From Planctomycetota bacterium (GTDB lineage: Bacteria; Planctomycetota; MHYJ01; JACQXL01; JACQZI01), in NCBI GenBank assembly GCA_016207825.1, contig JACQZI010000022.1:1-60283 (forward strand): 60,283 nt of DNA, read 5' to 3'. Made by a program: the position numbers and the translations under genes. Of the stretch, positions 19,787-27,947 are shown one piece after another (positions within the stretch are counted from its first letter, which is position 1; each line of letters begins with the position of its first letter). The notes below the pieces were generated by a model. It did no database searches, was not told where the DNA came from, and saw only the letters and a program-made list of their open reading frames with translations.

Positions 19787-19911
19787 GCTCCCGAAGTTTA
19801 CCCCAAGCGAGATTGCTTCAGGGCTTTGCCCTTCGCAATGACAGAGCGAAGGAGTCGCTCGCAATGACAATCAATCCTCTGTGTTCTCTGCGCCTCCGTG
19901 GCTAATTCTCT
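19787..19911. repeat. Dispersed repeats forming the 3' end of the radical SAM gene
   Basis: Two unrelated intergenic-type repeats lie here: a 'TCGCAATGAC ... GATTGC' type (19787-19872) and a 'TCTGTG..CTCTGCGCCTCCGTGG' type (about 19878-19901), the latter like 44300-44325. Both are read as the last 37 codons of the radical SAM gene. Confidence 0.7.
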
Positions 19912-20901
19912 TATCGCCCTCGCATGTCGGCAGGCTTCCCTGGACGGCTTATACAAACTCCCCTCTTCCACATACGCCACCCCCGGGCATCTCCGGCAAT
20001 AAGACGCCAAATCACACCTGCGGCATTCCTTAACTTTATCGGCAGAATATCCCCTCAATTCCTTAAGCCATTTGGATTCGCGCCAGACTTTAATAAACGG
20101 TCTTTTTATAATATTACCTGCTGAACGCGGCACTTGGATACAGGGATAAACATCACCGTATGTGTTAATGGCGCAGAGCGAACGTCCGAAAGAACAGGAA
20201 AACGTGCCCGGTGTCGTGCGTTTGGCGTCAGGCGTTTTAATGGCGCGGCTATAAATCTTCTTGAGTCCTTCATCGCTTAAGCGTAATTTGGTCGGCGCTG
20301 TATCTCCGTTATCGCACGGCGTAATTACCGGGTCGATATCGTAATAAACGCCCATCTTTCCCGCAAGCTTGCGCATCCGGCTGTATTCTATGATATTATC
20401 GTTCATCATAATAAACTTAACGCGGACCGGCAGTTTATGCCTCTTTAATATAGAAACCGCCCGAATGGTTTTATTGAACGAGGCATTATCACCGGTAATC
20501 CGGTTATGCGTTTCCGGGGCCGCGCCGTAGAGCGATAAAGAGATGTCTGTTATATTAAAACGAGATAATTCCCGCGCCAATCCCGCGGTAACCAGCGTGC
20601 CGTTGGTAAAAATCTGGATTGCCATATGCGCGTCATTAAGCGCCGAACATATTCTCAATAAGTCAGGATGAAGCAACGGCTCCCCCCCGGTAAGCGTAAC
20701 GTATAGAGAACCTGCCTTGCGTAATTCATTGACCAGGGAAATAACCCTTGTGGTTGGGATTTCTTTGCGTGCTTTATTAACCACACGATAACAATGGCGA
20801 CAGGAAAGATTGCACCGCTTGGTAAGCTCCAAAACAGCATTCAAGGGGATGAGGTGTTTATCCGCATTATCACGGATTGATTCGGGAATTGATTTATCCA
20901 T
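19798..20901 (-). CDS. Radical SAM/SPASM peptide-modifying-type enzyme
   Basis: 367 aa. The radical SAM cluster motif 'CNLSCRHCY' gives Cys30, Cys34 and Cys37; 'LTGGEPLLHPDL' follows. The C-terminal half has a SPASM-type Cys pattern ('SCSFGRSLC', 'GDVYPC', then 'CRRCDLASYCRRCPG') for extra Fe-S clusters. With the PqqD gene 8 bp upstream this is the usual pair that modifies a ribosomal peptide, PqqD binding the leader. No precursor peptide was found nearby. Residues 331-367 are encoded by dispersed repeats and are probably not part of the fold. The enzyme is cytoplasmic. Precise chemistry cannot be told from sequence alone. Confidence 0.9.
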   Translation of the reverse strand: MDKSIPESIRDNADKHLIPLNAVLELTKRCNLSCRHCYRVVNKARKEIPTTRVISLVNELRKAGSLYVTLTGGEPLLHPDLLRICSALNDAHMAIQIFTNGTLVTAGLARELSRFNITDISLSLYGAAPETHNRITGDNASFNKTIRAVSILKRHKLPVRVKFIMMNDNIIEYSRMRKLAGKMGVYYDIDPVITPCDNGDTAPTKLRLSDEGLKKIYSRAIKTPDAKRTTPGTFSCSFGRSLCAINTYGDVYPCIQVPRSAGNIIKRPFIKVWRESKWLKELRGYSADKVKECRRCDLASYCRRCPGVAYVEEGSLYKPSREACRHARAIRELATEAQRTQRIDCHCERLLRSVIAKGKALKQSRLG

Positions 20902-20909
20902 ATTCAGGA

Positions 20910-21188
20910 TTAATGCTTTTTCACGAGATTCTGCCTGTGCAATTCTTCCAGGAAACCTATGACGTCCTCTTTCACATCGGCATCAGCCGTATCATATTCG
21001 GCGTCAATCTCTTCAAGTAGCTCGTTTATTGTCACCGCCTCAGACAGTTTCTCCCAGATAAAACTGCCGACCTCGTTAAAAGAATGCATCAGGCGGTTGT
21101 GCGGGTCAACGATTATCGTTTCATCAACTATTTTCTGGAAAGGCAGGTTACTCACCCGTTTGACGGTATCATTTAATCCAATTTTCAT
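20910..21188 (-). CDS. PqqD-like peptide chaperone
   Basis: 92 aa, the normal size of a free PqqD domain. Typical features are 'IVDPHNRLMHSFNEVGSFIW', the winged-helix part with 'EELIDAEYD'-like acid helix and the 'FLEELHRQNLV' end. PqqD proteins bind the leader of a precursor peptide and present it to the radical SAM partner; the partner is 8 bp downstream. The ATG at 21188 is the only reasonable start. Confidence 0.9.
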   Translation of the reverse strand: MKIGLNDTVKRVSNLPFQKIVDETIIVDPHNRLMHSFNEVGSFIWEKLSEAVTINELLEEIDAEYDTADADVKEDVIGFLEELHRQNLVKKH

Positions 21189-21227
21189 CTTACATCACCT
21201 CAATATTTCTAGCTTCTTAGAGCATGT

Positions 21228-21330
21228 AATCCCGCTGCGGCGGGAAGATTGCCACGCCCCTCTGGGGCTCGCAATGACAGTCATTGCGAGGGATCCCGCT
21301 TTGCGGGAGACCGAAGCAATCTCATTTCAG
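21228..21330. repeat. Dispersed repeat cluster between PqqD and the S26 peptidase genes
   Basis: Contains AATCCCGCTGCGGCGGGA, GATTGCCACGCCCC/GGGGCTCGCAATGACAG, then TCATTGCGAGGGATCCCGC and GCGGGAGACCGAAGCAATC. These are nested palindromes of a repeat family seen also at 19442-19482 and 19787-19872. It fills nearly the whole 164-bp gap. Confidence 0.75.
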
Positions 21331-21352
21331 TCATTATGCTAAACGCTCATAA

Positions 21353-21775
21353 TCAATGCCCCCGCGCAACCTGATAAGGTATAAACACCAGGGAATATAT
21401 CAGCCGGAATAAGCCAACCAAACGGTTTTCCGTGGAGATATATTTATTGCGTCGGATTATTCTCACCACTTTGCCGAAAAGCCTGCTCTCGGAATCAATC
21501 CTGACCTTTTCCATCCTGGATATATCATCGCCTTTGATTATTAAATCAGCGTGTGTTCTGCGTTCCGTGCATTTACGCAAAAGCCTATGGACGCATATCA
21601 TCCCGTCCGTGCCTGCCAGGGCAACCGCGACAATATCCCCTGCTTTTAGTTCGCCGGGCGAACACGGACTGACCAATACGGAATCCCCATTAAATAAGAA
21701 CGGCTGCATGCTTGTTCCCTTAACCGATAAAGCAAACATATTATTTCCCGCTGATAACTCTCTTAATTGATTCAT
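21353..21775 (-). CDS. S24/S26-type signal-peptidase-like protein
   Basis: 140 aa. 'VKGTSMQPFLFNGDSVLV' carries the Ser nucleophile (S22) of the S24/S26 fold, 'GMICVHRLLR' offers His63 in place of the general-base Lys, as in SipW-like/archaeal-type peptidases, and 'LIIKGDDIS' follows. A hydrophobic C-terminal stretch ('LFRLIYSLVFIPYQVA') may touch the membrane. It overlaps the HprK-like gene by 35 bp, so they are translated together. In this context it may cut a modified or exported peptide, which is inference. Confidence 0.8.
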   Translation of the reverse strand: MNQLRELSAGNNMFALSVKGTSMQPFLFNGDSVLVSPCSPGELKAGDIVAVALAGTDGMICVHRLLRKCTERRTHADLIIKGDDISRMEKVRIDSESRLFGKVVRIIRRNKYISTENRLVGLFRLIYSLVFIPYQVARGH

Positions 21776-22547
21776 AGGAGCTCTTTTTAGCCAGCCAAAT
21801 ATTATAACAAGGTGTTTCCATTATACATTGTCTGACTGTTTTAAGCAATCTTTCCGTGCTTAACTTATCGCGGGAAAAGAATAATACGAGCTTGAGCATT
21901 TCCTTTACCGCATCGCCCTTGGGGAGCTTTTCCACTTTAATAATATTACTTTTATGGAGGAAATAGATGCCTTTTAAAGGTTTACCGAATGGTTCACCCG
22001 GCGCCCTGAATTCTCCCCAAAACGGCGTTGATAGTATTATCGGCTTTCCGTTCATTATGCGCATGCAAACCAGCTCATCGCTTAAAACAACAGATTGGGG
22101 TGACTTTTTTGCCAGGGTGGTTTTTCCTCTGCCTGATTCTCCCGGCAGTAAATATCCATTATTGCCGATTCCTAATCCTAAGGCATGGATTAAAAACCCA
22201 TTTTTCAGGTTGAGCACCTGAAGTAGCGCCAAACGAAGCAATGTATCGAAAGAATATATATTTCCCCTTACCTCCCCTTTCACGTAAAATCGCCCGTTAG
22301 CGCGCGACATTTGGCAGCTAATTCCGGGACCTCGTATATCCCATCCCGTGCCGGACGGTAAAATCGCCGGGCGGTAACTATTACCGGATGATTTCACCAG
22401 ACATGAAATGACAATATCCGCCCGCGTTGTAGCACAGGTGAGGTGGAAATTCGAGTATCTTTCGCGTATTGTTTTGGCTAAGCGTGATTCGTTTGGGATT
22501 TCGGCAGTGGCAATAAGATTGCAAATATTGAGGCGAATAATCCCCAT
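21741..22547 (-). CDS. HprK-like P-loop serine kinase
   Basis: 'LLPGESGRGKTTLAKK' is the Walker A of the HPr kinase-like fold (residues 134-149 from the chosen start), followed by 'VVLSDELV' and a substrate loop with 'TPFWGEF'. Such truncated HprK-like proteins accompany PqqD, nucleotidyltransferase and radical SAM genes and are not the sugar-PTS enzyme. An ATG at 22589 would add 14 residues, but AAGGT 8 bp before the ATG at 22547 favours the shorter form. Overlaps the S26-type gene by 35 bp. Confidence 0.8.
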   Translation of the reverse strand: MGIIRLNICNLIATAEIPNESRLAKTIRERYSNFHLTCATTRADIVISCLVKSSGNSYRPAILPSGTGWDIRGPGISCQMSRANGRFYVKGEVRGNIYSFDTLLRLALLQVLNLKNGFLIHALGLGIGNNGYLLPGESGRGKTTLAKKSPQSVVLSDELVCMRIMNGKPIILSTPFWGEFRAPGEPFGKPLKGIYFLHKSNIIKVEKLPKGDAVKEMLKLVLFFSRDKLSTERLLKTVRQCIMETPCYNIWLAKKSSYESIKRVISGK

Positions 22548-22705
22548 CTGGCGATACCTTATTAGGATGTTTTGAGGTTCCTGAGGCATCCGGAGGTTTG
22601 TGGCTGAGTTTTTCCGCAGGCAATGGCATTACCCTCGAACACCTTCTCTGTCTTTATTTTAGGCGATTGGTATTTTTTCTTGGCTTTATTCTTCATAATA
22701 GCATA

Positions 22706-23341
22706 TTACTTATTTTTATTGGCTGAGTCAAGAGTATTAATCGCCTCTTTTGCCAGTTGCCGGATTTTCTCCGATTTATCCACTTCGGCAGCCTTTTCCA
22801 ATGCGGGGATATATTTAGGGTTTCCTAAGACCTGCAAAGCCCAGATTGAATTCTCTCTCACGAACTCGCTCTGGTCTTTTCGCAGGAGCTCAACGTACAA
22901 ATCAGCCAAATCAGCCGAGCGCATCGAACCCATAGAGCGGACGGCAAAGGCTCTCACACGCTCATTTTCATCCTCTTTCGCCAGTTTGGAAAGAAATGGA
23001 ATTGCCTCCAACCCCATCCCCTGGATTTCACGGGTGAGCCGTGTAATATCATCAATACGCTTGATTACGATTGCTTCGCGCCAGGCATTGATTATCTTGC
23101 CGATATTGCGCTCCTTTGGTGAGGTTTCCTCACCTGTCGGGAAAGGACCGCTCAAGCCCATCCGCTTCTTAGCATCCTCAGAAAGTTCCGGTGCTGAAAT
23201 AGGTTTATTAACATCGCCTTGATTTATTGGAATAATCGGTAAAGGCGGTTTTGACAAGCTTAATATATCCAATTTAAGAATAACAAAAATGATAACACCC
23301 TGAGCTAAAACTAACAAACCAATAATCAGCTTTATTTTCAT
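22706..23341 (-). CDS. Membrane-anchored HEAT-repeat protein
   Basis: About 211 aa from ATG at 23341 (an upstream TTG would add two residues). One N-terminal membrane helix ('LIIGLLVLAQGVIIFVILKL'), a Pro-rich linker, then three to four HEAT/PBS-type helical repeats ('IPFLSKLAKEDENERVRAFA', 'RENSIWALQVLGNPKYIPAL', 'KIRQLAKEAINTL'). Likely a periplasm-facing scaffold. Ends in a Lys/Asn-rich tail. No catalytic residues. Not in an obvious operon. Confidence 0.8.
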   Translation of the reverse strand: MKIKLIIGLLVLAQGVIIFVILKLDILSLSKPPLPIIPINQGDVNKPISAPELSEDAKKRMGLSGPFPTGEETSPKERNIGKIINAWREAIVIKRIDDITRLTREIQGMGLEAIPFLSKLAKEDENERVRAFAVRSMGSMRSADLADLYVELLRKDQSEFVRENSIWALQVLGNPKYIPALEKAAEVDKSEKIRQLAKEAINTLDSANKNK

Positions 23342-23374
23342 AGGCAAGCTGTAATATTACATCAAGATGGCTGG

Positions 23375-23785
23375 CGAAGGATGGCTCCCCGCGTAGGTGT
23401 ACTTCGCTAAAGCTTCGTATCACCTTTAAACTCGACAGAATAATTCTTCGCTAAGGCTACAGAAACAAGTCGTTTATACGCAAATGCTTTACCAGAACCA
23501 GTTTTTAGATATTGTTCAAAATCTTTCGCTTGCTTACTTGTTTCAAATGCAGCGTAAAACACAAGCCTCCACGGGCAATGTGGTTTAGTAGCAAGCACTT
23601 TCCCTTCGTTATGTTCTTTTAGCCTCCTTTTTAAATCCTCGGTATATCCATAGTAGAATATTTTAGACTTATCACTTCGTAAGATATATGTATAAAACAT
23701 AGATGCGTAGCCAATACGTAACGTTGGAGAAAGATGGCACAGCCATTCCGTAGTCCCGATAAATCGGGACGAAGGATGGCTCCCC
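23375..23785. repeat. 16-bp direct repeats flanking a GIY-YIG gene
   Basis: CGAAGGATGGCTCCCC occurs exactly at 23375-23390 and 23770-23785 on either side of the GIY-YIG gene. A palindrome GTCCCGATAAATCGGGAC lies at 23753-23770, next to the second copy. Confidence 0.8.
23407..23700 (-). CDS. Small GIY-YIG domain protein (second copy)
   Basis: 97 aa from ATG at 23700: 'MFYTYILRSDKSKIFYYGYT' gives the two motif halves, 'DLKRRLKEHNEG' the conserved Arg region, 'CPWRLVFYAAFET' and 'KDFEQYLKTGSGKAF' the rest of the UPF0213-like fold. An upstream in-frame start at 23826 would add 42 residues encoded by repeat DNA and is rejected. Flanked by 16-bp direct repeats. Role unknown; possibly a DNA repair or mobile nuclease. 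Confidence 0.85.
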   Translation of the reverse strand: MFYTYILRSDKSKIFYYGYTEDLKRRLKEHNEGKVLATKPHCPWRLVFYAAFETSKQAKDFEQYLKTGSGKAFAYKRLVSVALAKNYSVEFKGDTKL

Positions 23786-23839
23786 TTATGCTCGGAAAAT
23801 CCGAACGCCGTCAGGCGGGGGAACAAGTTCCTTAATACC

Positions 23840-24244
23840 TTGTTTTACTTTAACAAGAACCTTGATAGAAGTCAATATTTTAAATCAGCAATCAATATTG
23901 AGGACTTATTTCCTCCTGAAAGCCCAAATCGAACGGTTTCCGAAACAGTCCAACTCGCTCTCCTTTATCAAACAGCATTGATAGAACGACCCTACCTATC
24001 CCGTAACCAATTTTTCAAAGAACAAGGCAAGCTCGTTAGCCGAGCAAGGATGACGCAGATCGTCAATCTTTTAAAGTTACATCCAAGAATATTGGAATAT
24101 CTAAAAACAACCAATCTCTATGTATCTGAACGAAATCTTCGACCACTGGTAAATTTACCCAGAAGTCGTCAATTAACCGGTTTCTTAAGGTTGCCCGAAG
24201 TAAGCGCAACATCTTTGCCTCCATTAGTAGCCACCGCGGATTGA
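23840..24244 (+). pseudogene. HTH (ParB/recombinase-type) fragment, possibly truncated
   Basis: The 134-codon frame has only a TTG start and no ribosome site. The middle reads 'LVSRARMTQIVNLLKLHPRI', a helix-turn-helix like that of ParB/KorB or serine-recombinase C-terminal regions ('VSRARVTQILNLLKLP'), followed by 'VSERNLRPLVNLP'. The C-terminal tail overlaps a small opposite-strand frame. It may be a short DNA-binding protein, or the remnant of a recombinase. Confidence 0.5.
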
Positions 24245-24363
24245 TTAGATTTGGTTAATTTTTCATTCTCAAGACGCTGTTTATGCTGGAGATAAAATAT
24301 ACCTTTTAATAAAATTCGTGATATTAATTCTAATCGTTCTTGAAGGGATAGATGTTCATACAT
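24169..24363 (-). CDS. Possible 64-aa protein of unknown function
   Basis: 'MYEHLSLQERLELISRILLKGIFYLQHKQ' is a plausible helical N-terminus and the frame has an ATG, but it overlaps the end of the preceding fragment on the other strand by 76 bp and has no homology I recognise. Low confidence. Confidence 0.3.
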   Translation of the reverse strand: MYEHLSLQERLELISRILLKGIFYLQHKQRLENEKLTKSNQSAVATNGGKDVALTSGNLKKPVN

Positions 24364-24566
24364 AAATTCGTTCTTCTTTACCTAACGCTAATGCAGGCTG
24401 TATTATTTACATTGCGAGCATTGGTCGTATTTCTAATCTAATATGTGCGACAAAATATGTCACATTATGATAAAAGGAGTCGCAAAAGAAAAATATTTGT
24501 TTGACTCACAGAATGGATAGGGAATAGGACGATGTTCCTGATATTCCCCGTGAGGTCGCTTATACT

Positions 24567-24595
24567 GTTTCAATGGACGCCCCCACGCGGGCGAC
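24567..24595. other. Solitary CRISPR-repeat-like sequence
   Basis: GTTTCAAT followed by GGACGCCCCCACGC and GGGCGAC resembles the type I-C repeat pattern (GTTTCAATCCACGC..., ending GCGAC) with a small internal hairpin. A CCCCGTGAGG piece at 24546-24555 resembles the loop of another variant. There is only one copy, no spacers and no cas gene. Confidence 0.35.
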
Positions 24596-24601
24596 TTAAT
24601 A

Positions 24602-25033
24602 TCAGTCAGTTAATTCATCTGAAATAATCTGGTAGCCCTTAAGAATAATAGACAATAAAACAAAACTTAATCCGGTAAACTCTAAATAATATGGGGCAGA
24701 AACGGTAGAAGCAACGCTGGGGATAATATGAGCGCTCCATATTAATCCAAATAACAATATCATTGCTCCAAATTCTAAACATCCAAAAATAATCCATGAT
24801 AGTTTTCCCACCTTGCTCGCCTTACGAATAAACAACGCAAAGACAATATTTACAAGCCCTAGGATTATCAAATAAAATCTCATCAAATTGCAAACATAGT
24901 TTTGCCATGTATTATGGCTGTTTTCCACTGTTTCCACAAATCTATCCGGAGTTCTCACAAAGCCAAAATCAAAGACAATCCCAATTATTAGCAGGATAAA
25001 TCCAATAATCACATATAACTTAAACAGTTTCAT
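24602..25033 (-). CDS. Four-helix membrane protein of unknown function
   Basis: 143 aa with four hydrophobic segments, at about residues 5-25, 48-68, 78-102 and 116-136 ('LMRFYLIILGLVNIVFALFI', 'WIIFGCLEFGAMILLFGLIW'). N-terminus lacks a cleavable signal. AGGAAGGGAG lies just before the ATG on the minus strand, a good ribosome site. No family recognised. Confidence 0.75.
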   Translation of the reverse strand: MKLFKLYVIIGFILLIIGIVFDFGFVRTPDRFVETVENSHNTWQNYVCNLMRFYLIILGLVNIVFALFIRKASKVGKLSWIIFGCLEFGAMILLFGLIWSAHIIPSVASTVSAPYYLEFTGLSFVLLSIILKGYQIISDELTD

Positions 25034-25072
25034 GCTCCCTTCCTTTTTACCTGAAATATAAATGATAATAAC

Positions 25073-26275
25073 TTATTCATCTCCGGCACTTTCTGATTTA
25101 ATTGTTGGTTGTTTTTTAGCAACAAGTACCGGCAATAAATGTTTCGGCAAAAACCTAAAATTGGCAATCGCCGTCGGGATGACGGCACTGGCGATGACAA
25201 CTATCACCAGAAAAGAATATTGGGATTCTGTTACGATGCCGTGTGTGAATCCATACAGGGCGGATATCGTGCCGAAGGTTAATCCGGTGGACATCATCAG
25301 CGTATAATACCATCGTTCTGATGATTCCTTCCGGAATCGCCCGATTACCGGGTATAATCCGAATATTTTGGTTCCGGTTTTTCCCGTAAAGAGCATGATA
25401 AATATCAGCGGTGCCGATAAAAGAGCGGGGATTGAAACGAATGAACCTGCACGAATAAAATAGAAGGGTGTGAGGAACCCGACAGTTAAACTACGTAAGC
25501 GTCTTACCCAGATATGATTCTGTGAAGCAAACTCCGCAAGCACCATTCCGGCAATATATGCCGGTAGAACGGCCTCGCTTCCAGACCATATCGCCAATGC
25601 GCCTAAAGCGAACAATACTAACGAAACCCATTTTACGCGGATTGCCGCGGTTCGGTTACCATATACTCTTGTCAAGAATGTCGTCAGAAACGGGAATAAT
25701 GTTATTACCACTACCGCGACCATGATAAAGATTAATGTCTTATAAGTAAATGGCGCGAAAAGAAGCCCGAGAGCGATAACGGTTCCCAAATCATTAATGA
25801 AACACGCACCCAGTATTCCCTTGCCGAATTCCGTGGTATTAAAACCTGTTTCTAGCATTACCGCATAAACCACAGCCATAGATGTGGTGGAAAGAGCCAC
25901 TCCGGTTAAAAGGCTTGCCTGACTGCTCCAATTAAGTAAATAATATGCAACTGCCGAGCAACCCAGGAAAGGCGCCAGAAATCCTATAAATCCTACTATT
26001 AATACTTCTTTCCACTTAGTTCTTATGACTTTCGGGTCCAGTTCGGCGCCGGCAAGGAATGTGAGAAAAACAGCGCCTGCTGAAGCGAGGAATTTTAACC
26101 ATTCAAGATTACTGCCAAGAGAATTGGTGCCAAAATACTTATTGGCAAGTGTGCCGGCAATGATACCAATGCATATTTCAACCAGAGCTATTGAAATCCT
26201 AATGTGGTATGCGATGATAGCGGATAAGACAGCAAGTCCTAACCATAAAGTGCTGATAAAATAAATATGTTCCAT
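25073..26275 (-). CDS. Cation:proton antiporter (CPA2/KefB-like)
   Basis: 400 aa with 11-13 membrane helices. 'FLAGAELDP' (73-81) and the unwound-helix pair N161-D162 in 'FINDLGTVIAL' are the ion-binding signatures of the Na+/H+ exchanger fold. It lacks the C-terminal TrkA-N regulatory domain of KefB/KefC. Likely exchanges Na+ or K+ for H+ across the inner membrane. Alone on this strand between a small membrane protein and tRNA-Asn. Confidence 0.88.
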   Translation of the reverse strand: MEHIYFISTLWLGLAVLSAIIAYHIRISIALVEICIGIIAGTLANKYFGTNSLGSNLEWLKFLASAGAVFLTFLAGAELDPKVIRTKWKEVLIVGFIGFLAPFLGCSAVAYYLLNWSSQASLLTGVALSTTSMAVVYAVMLETGFNTTEFGKGILGACFINDLGTVIALGLLFAPFTYKTLIFIMVAVVVITLFPFLTTFLTRVYGNRTAAIRVKWVSLVLFALGALAIWSGSEAVLPAYIAGMVLAEFASQNHIWVRRLRSLTVGFLTPFYFIRAGSFVSIPALLSAPLIFIMLFTGKTGTKIFGLYPVIGRFRKESSERWYYTLMMSTGLTFGTISALYGFTHGIVTESQYSFLVIVVIASAVIPTAIANFRFLPKHLLPVLVAKKQPTIKSESAGDE

Positions 26276-26435
26276 GGCGTCCTCCTAACTATTTATTACA
26301 TAGTAGGAGTTATTAGCCATGAAAGGCGGTTAGAGGTGAACTCCATCACCTTGAGGTTTTGCCAACCTTTAACTTATATCGTCACTTTTTTGTTTAATCT
26401 TAATAAAACTTATCGTTCGGATTTTGGGGGTACAA

Positions 26436-26507
26436 CTCCCCGCGTAGGACTCGAACCTACAACCAACCGGTTAACAGCCGGCTACTCTACCATTGAGCTA
26501 GCGGGGA
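26436..26507 (-). tRNA. tRNA-Asn (GTT)
   Basis: On the minus strand the acceptor TCCCCGC (26507-26501) pairs with GCGGGGA (26443-26437), with discriminator G. Anticodon loop CTGTTAA gives anticodon GTT. T arm GTAGG-TTCGAGT-CCTAC. CCA is not encoded. A perfect consensus promoter lies upstream (26527-26555). Confidence 0.96.
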
Positions 26508-26526
26508 ATATTTTCAGACTCAACAA

Positions 26527-26555
26527 ATTATAGTTAAGCTCTTATTAATTGTCAA
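26527..26555 (-). promoter_or_regulatory. Consensus sigma-70 promoter for tRNA-Asn
   Basis: On the minus strand TTGACA (26555-26550), 17-bp spacer, TATAAT (26532-26527): both boxes match the consensus fully. Start of transcription expected near 26520, about 13 bp before the tRNA. Confidence 0.88.
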
Positions 26556-26566
26556 TATTTTTATGA

Positions 26567-26595
26567 TTGACCCCATTAGGCATAATTGATATAAT
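26567..26595 (+). promoter_or_regulatory. Near-consensus promoter giving a leaderless rarA transcript
   Basis: TTGACC (26567-26572), 17-bp spacer, TATAAT (26590-26595). The ATG at 26601 is only 6 bp after the -10 box, so the mRNA should start at or within a base or two of the start codon. It is divergent from, and 12 bp away from, the tRNA promoter. Confidence 0.8.
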
Positions 26596-26600
26596 TCGGT

Positions 26601-27947
26601 ATGGAACTCTTTGATGAGAAAACTGATAATACTACCTCTAATGAGCAACTGCAACAGCCCCTTGCAGACCGGATGCGCCCCACTAATTTCAGCGAGTTCG
26701 TGGGACAAACCGAGATAATCGGGGAAGATAAACCGCTGCGTAAAACCATTACAAGCGGAAAACTGCCCTCGATAATACTTTGGGGCCCGCCCGGCTCTGG
26801 CAAAACTACATTGGCCTATTTAATCTCACGCGTGACCAGCTTTGAATTCGTCTCTTTCAGCGCGGTTACATCAGGCATCAAGGAAATACGCCAGGTCATG
26901 GAACGCGCCGAATATAATAAGAAAGCACTTAACCGCGGCACTATACTTTTTGTCGATGAAATACACCGCTTCAATAAATCACAGCAGGACGCCTTCCTCC
27001 CCTTTGTGGAAAAAGGCGTGATTACTTTAATCGGCGCGACTACGGAAAACCCGTCATTTGAACTCAATTCCGCGCTTCTTTCCCGATGCCGGGTGTTTAT
27101 CCTGAAAGGACTTACCAATGATGAAATAAAAACCATCGCCCAAAACGCCCTTTCCGATAAAGAGCGCGGGCTCGGAAATTATAAGGTAACAATCGGCGAA
27201 GGCGTCATAGAGCACCTGGTTAATATCGCCAACGGAGACGCTCGCGTGGCGCTGACCCTTCTTGAACTGGCCGTGGAATCAGCCGCGCCTGATAAGGAAA
27301 ACAAGCGGACTATCACCAAGGAACTAATCGAAAACGCCGCCCAGAAAAAAGTATTATTATATGACCAATCCGGCGAAGAGCATTACAATATTATTTCGGC
27401 CTTGCATAAAAGCCTGCGTGGGAGCGATCCGGACGCATCGTTATACTGGCTGGCCAGGATGCTCGAAGCCGGCGAAGACCCGTTATATATCGCCAGGCGG
27501 CTGGTGCGCTTCGCTTCCGAAGATATCGGTAATGCCGACCCGCAGGCGCTGGTAATCGCCATCGCCGCGAAAGAGGCGGTTGATTTTGTCGGCATGCCGG
27601 AAGCCAACCTGGCGCTTGCCCAGGCGGTTATCTACCTCGCCACCGCCCCGAAAAGCAATTCAGTTTACAAGGCATACAATAAAGTCAAGGCAGATGTTGA
27701 CGCAACCTATGCCGAACCTGTGCCTTTACACATGAGGAATCCGGTGACCGACCTCATGAAAAATATTGACTACGGCAAGGGCTACAAATACCCGCATGAC
27801 TTCCCGAACCACTTCGTCAAGGAAGATTATCTTCCGAAAAGCCTCGTTGGCAAGAAATATTACGAGCCGGGCGAATTCGGATTTGAGAAAGAAATACGGA
27901 AACGAATCGAATATTGGGAAAAGTTGAGAAAATCATCTCCCAAATGA
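26601..27947 (+). CDS. rarA: Replication-associated recombination protein A
   Basis: 448 aa, the usual length. RarA/MgsA is an AAA+ ATPase related to clamp loaders that acts at stalled replication forks in the cytoplasm. Walker A 'GPPGSGKT' (62-69), Walker B 'ILFVDEIHRF' (115-124), sensor 1 'LIGATTENPSFELNSALLSR', and the C-terminal 'YWLARMLEAGEDPLYIARRLVR' tetramerisation domain are all present. Start at ATG 26601; no ribosome site because the transcript looks leaderless. The stop overlaps the glycerate kinase start (ATGA), so the two are translationally coupled. Confidence 0.95.
   Translation: MELFDEKTDNTTSNEQLQQPLADRMRPTNFSEFVGQTEIIGEDKPLRKTITSGKLPSIILWGPPGSGKTTLAYLISRVTSFEFVSFSAVTSGIKEIRQVMERAEYNKKALNRGTILFVDEIHRFNKSQQDAFLPFVEKGVITLIGATTENPSFELNSALLSRCRVFILKGLTNDEIKTIAQNALSDKERGLGNYKVTIGEGVIEHLVNIANGDARVALTLLELAVESAAPDKENKRTITKELIENAAQKKVLLYDQSGEEHYNIISALHKSLRGSDPDASLYWLARMLEAGEDPLYIARRLVRFASEDIGNADPQALVIAIAAKEAVDFVGMPEANLALAQAVIYLATAPKSNSVYKAYNKVKADVDATYAEPVPLHMRNPVTDLMKNIDYGKGYKYPHDFPNHFVKEDYLPKSLVGKKYYEPGEFGFEKEIRKRIEYWEKLRKSSPK

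Noticed and set aside
19425-22705. Precursor peptide gene for the PqqD/radical SAM module
   Set aside because: Gaps were read on both strands; they hold only dispersed repeats and no short frame with a ribosome site.
26267-26533. 88-residue open frame over the tRNA
   Set aside because: The end of it is tRNA-Asn read in the wrong strand (typical 'GLEPTTNRL' shadow).
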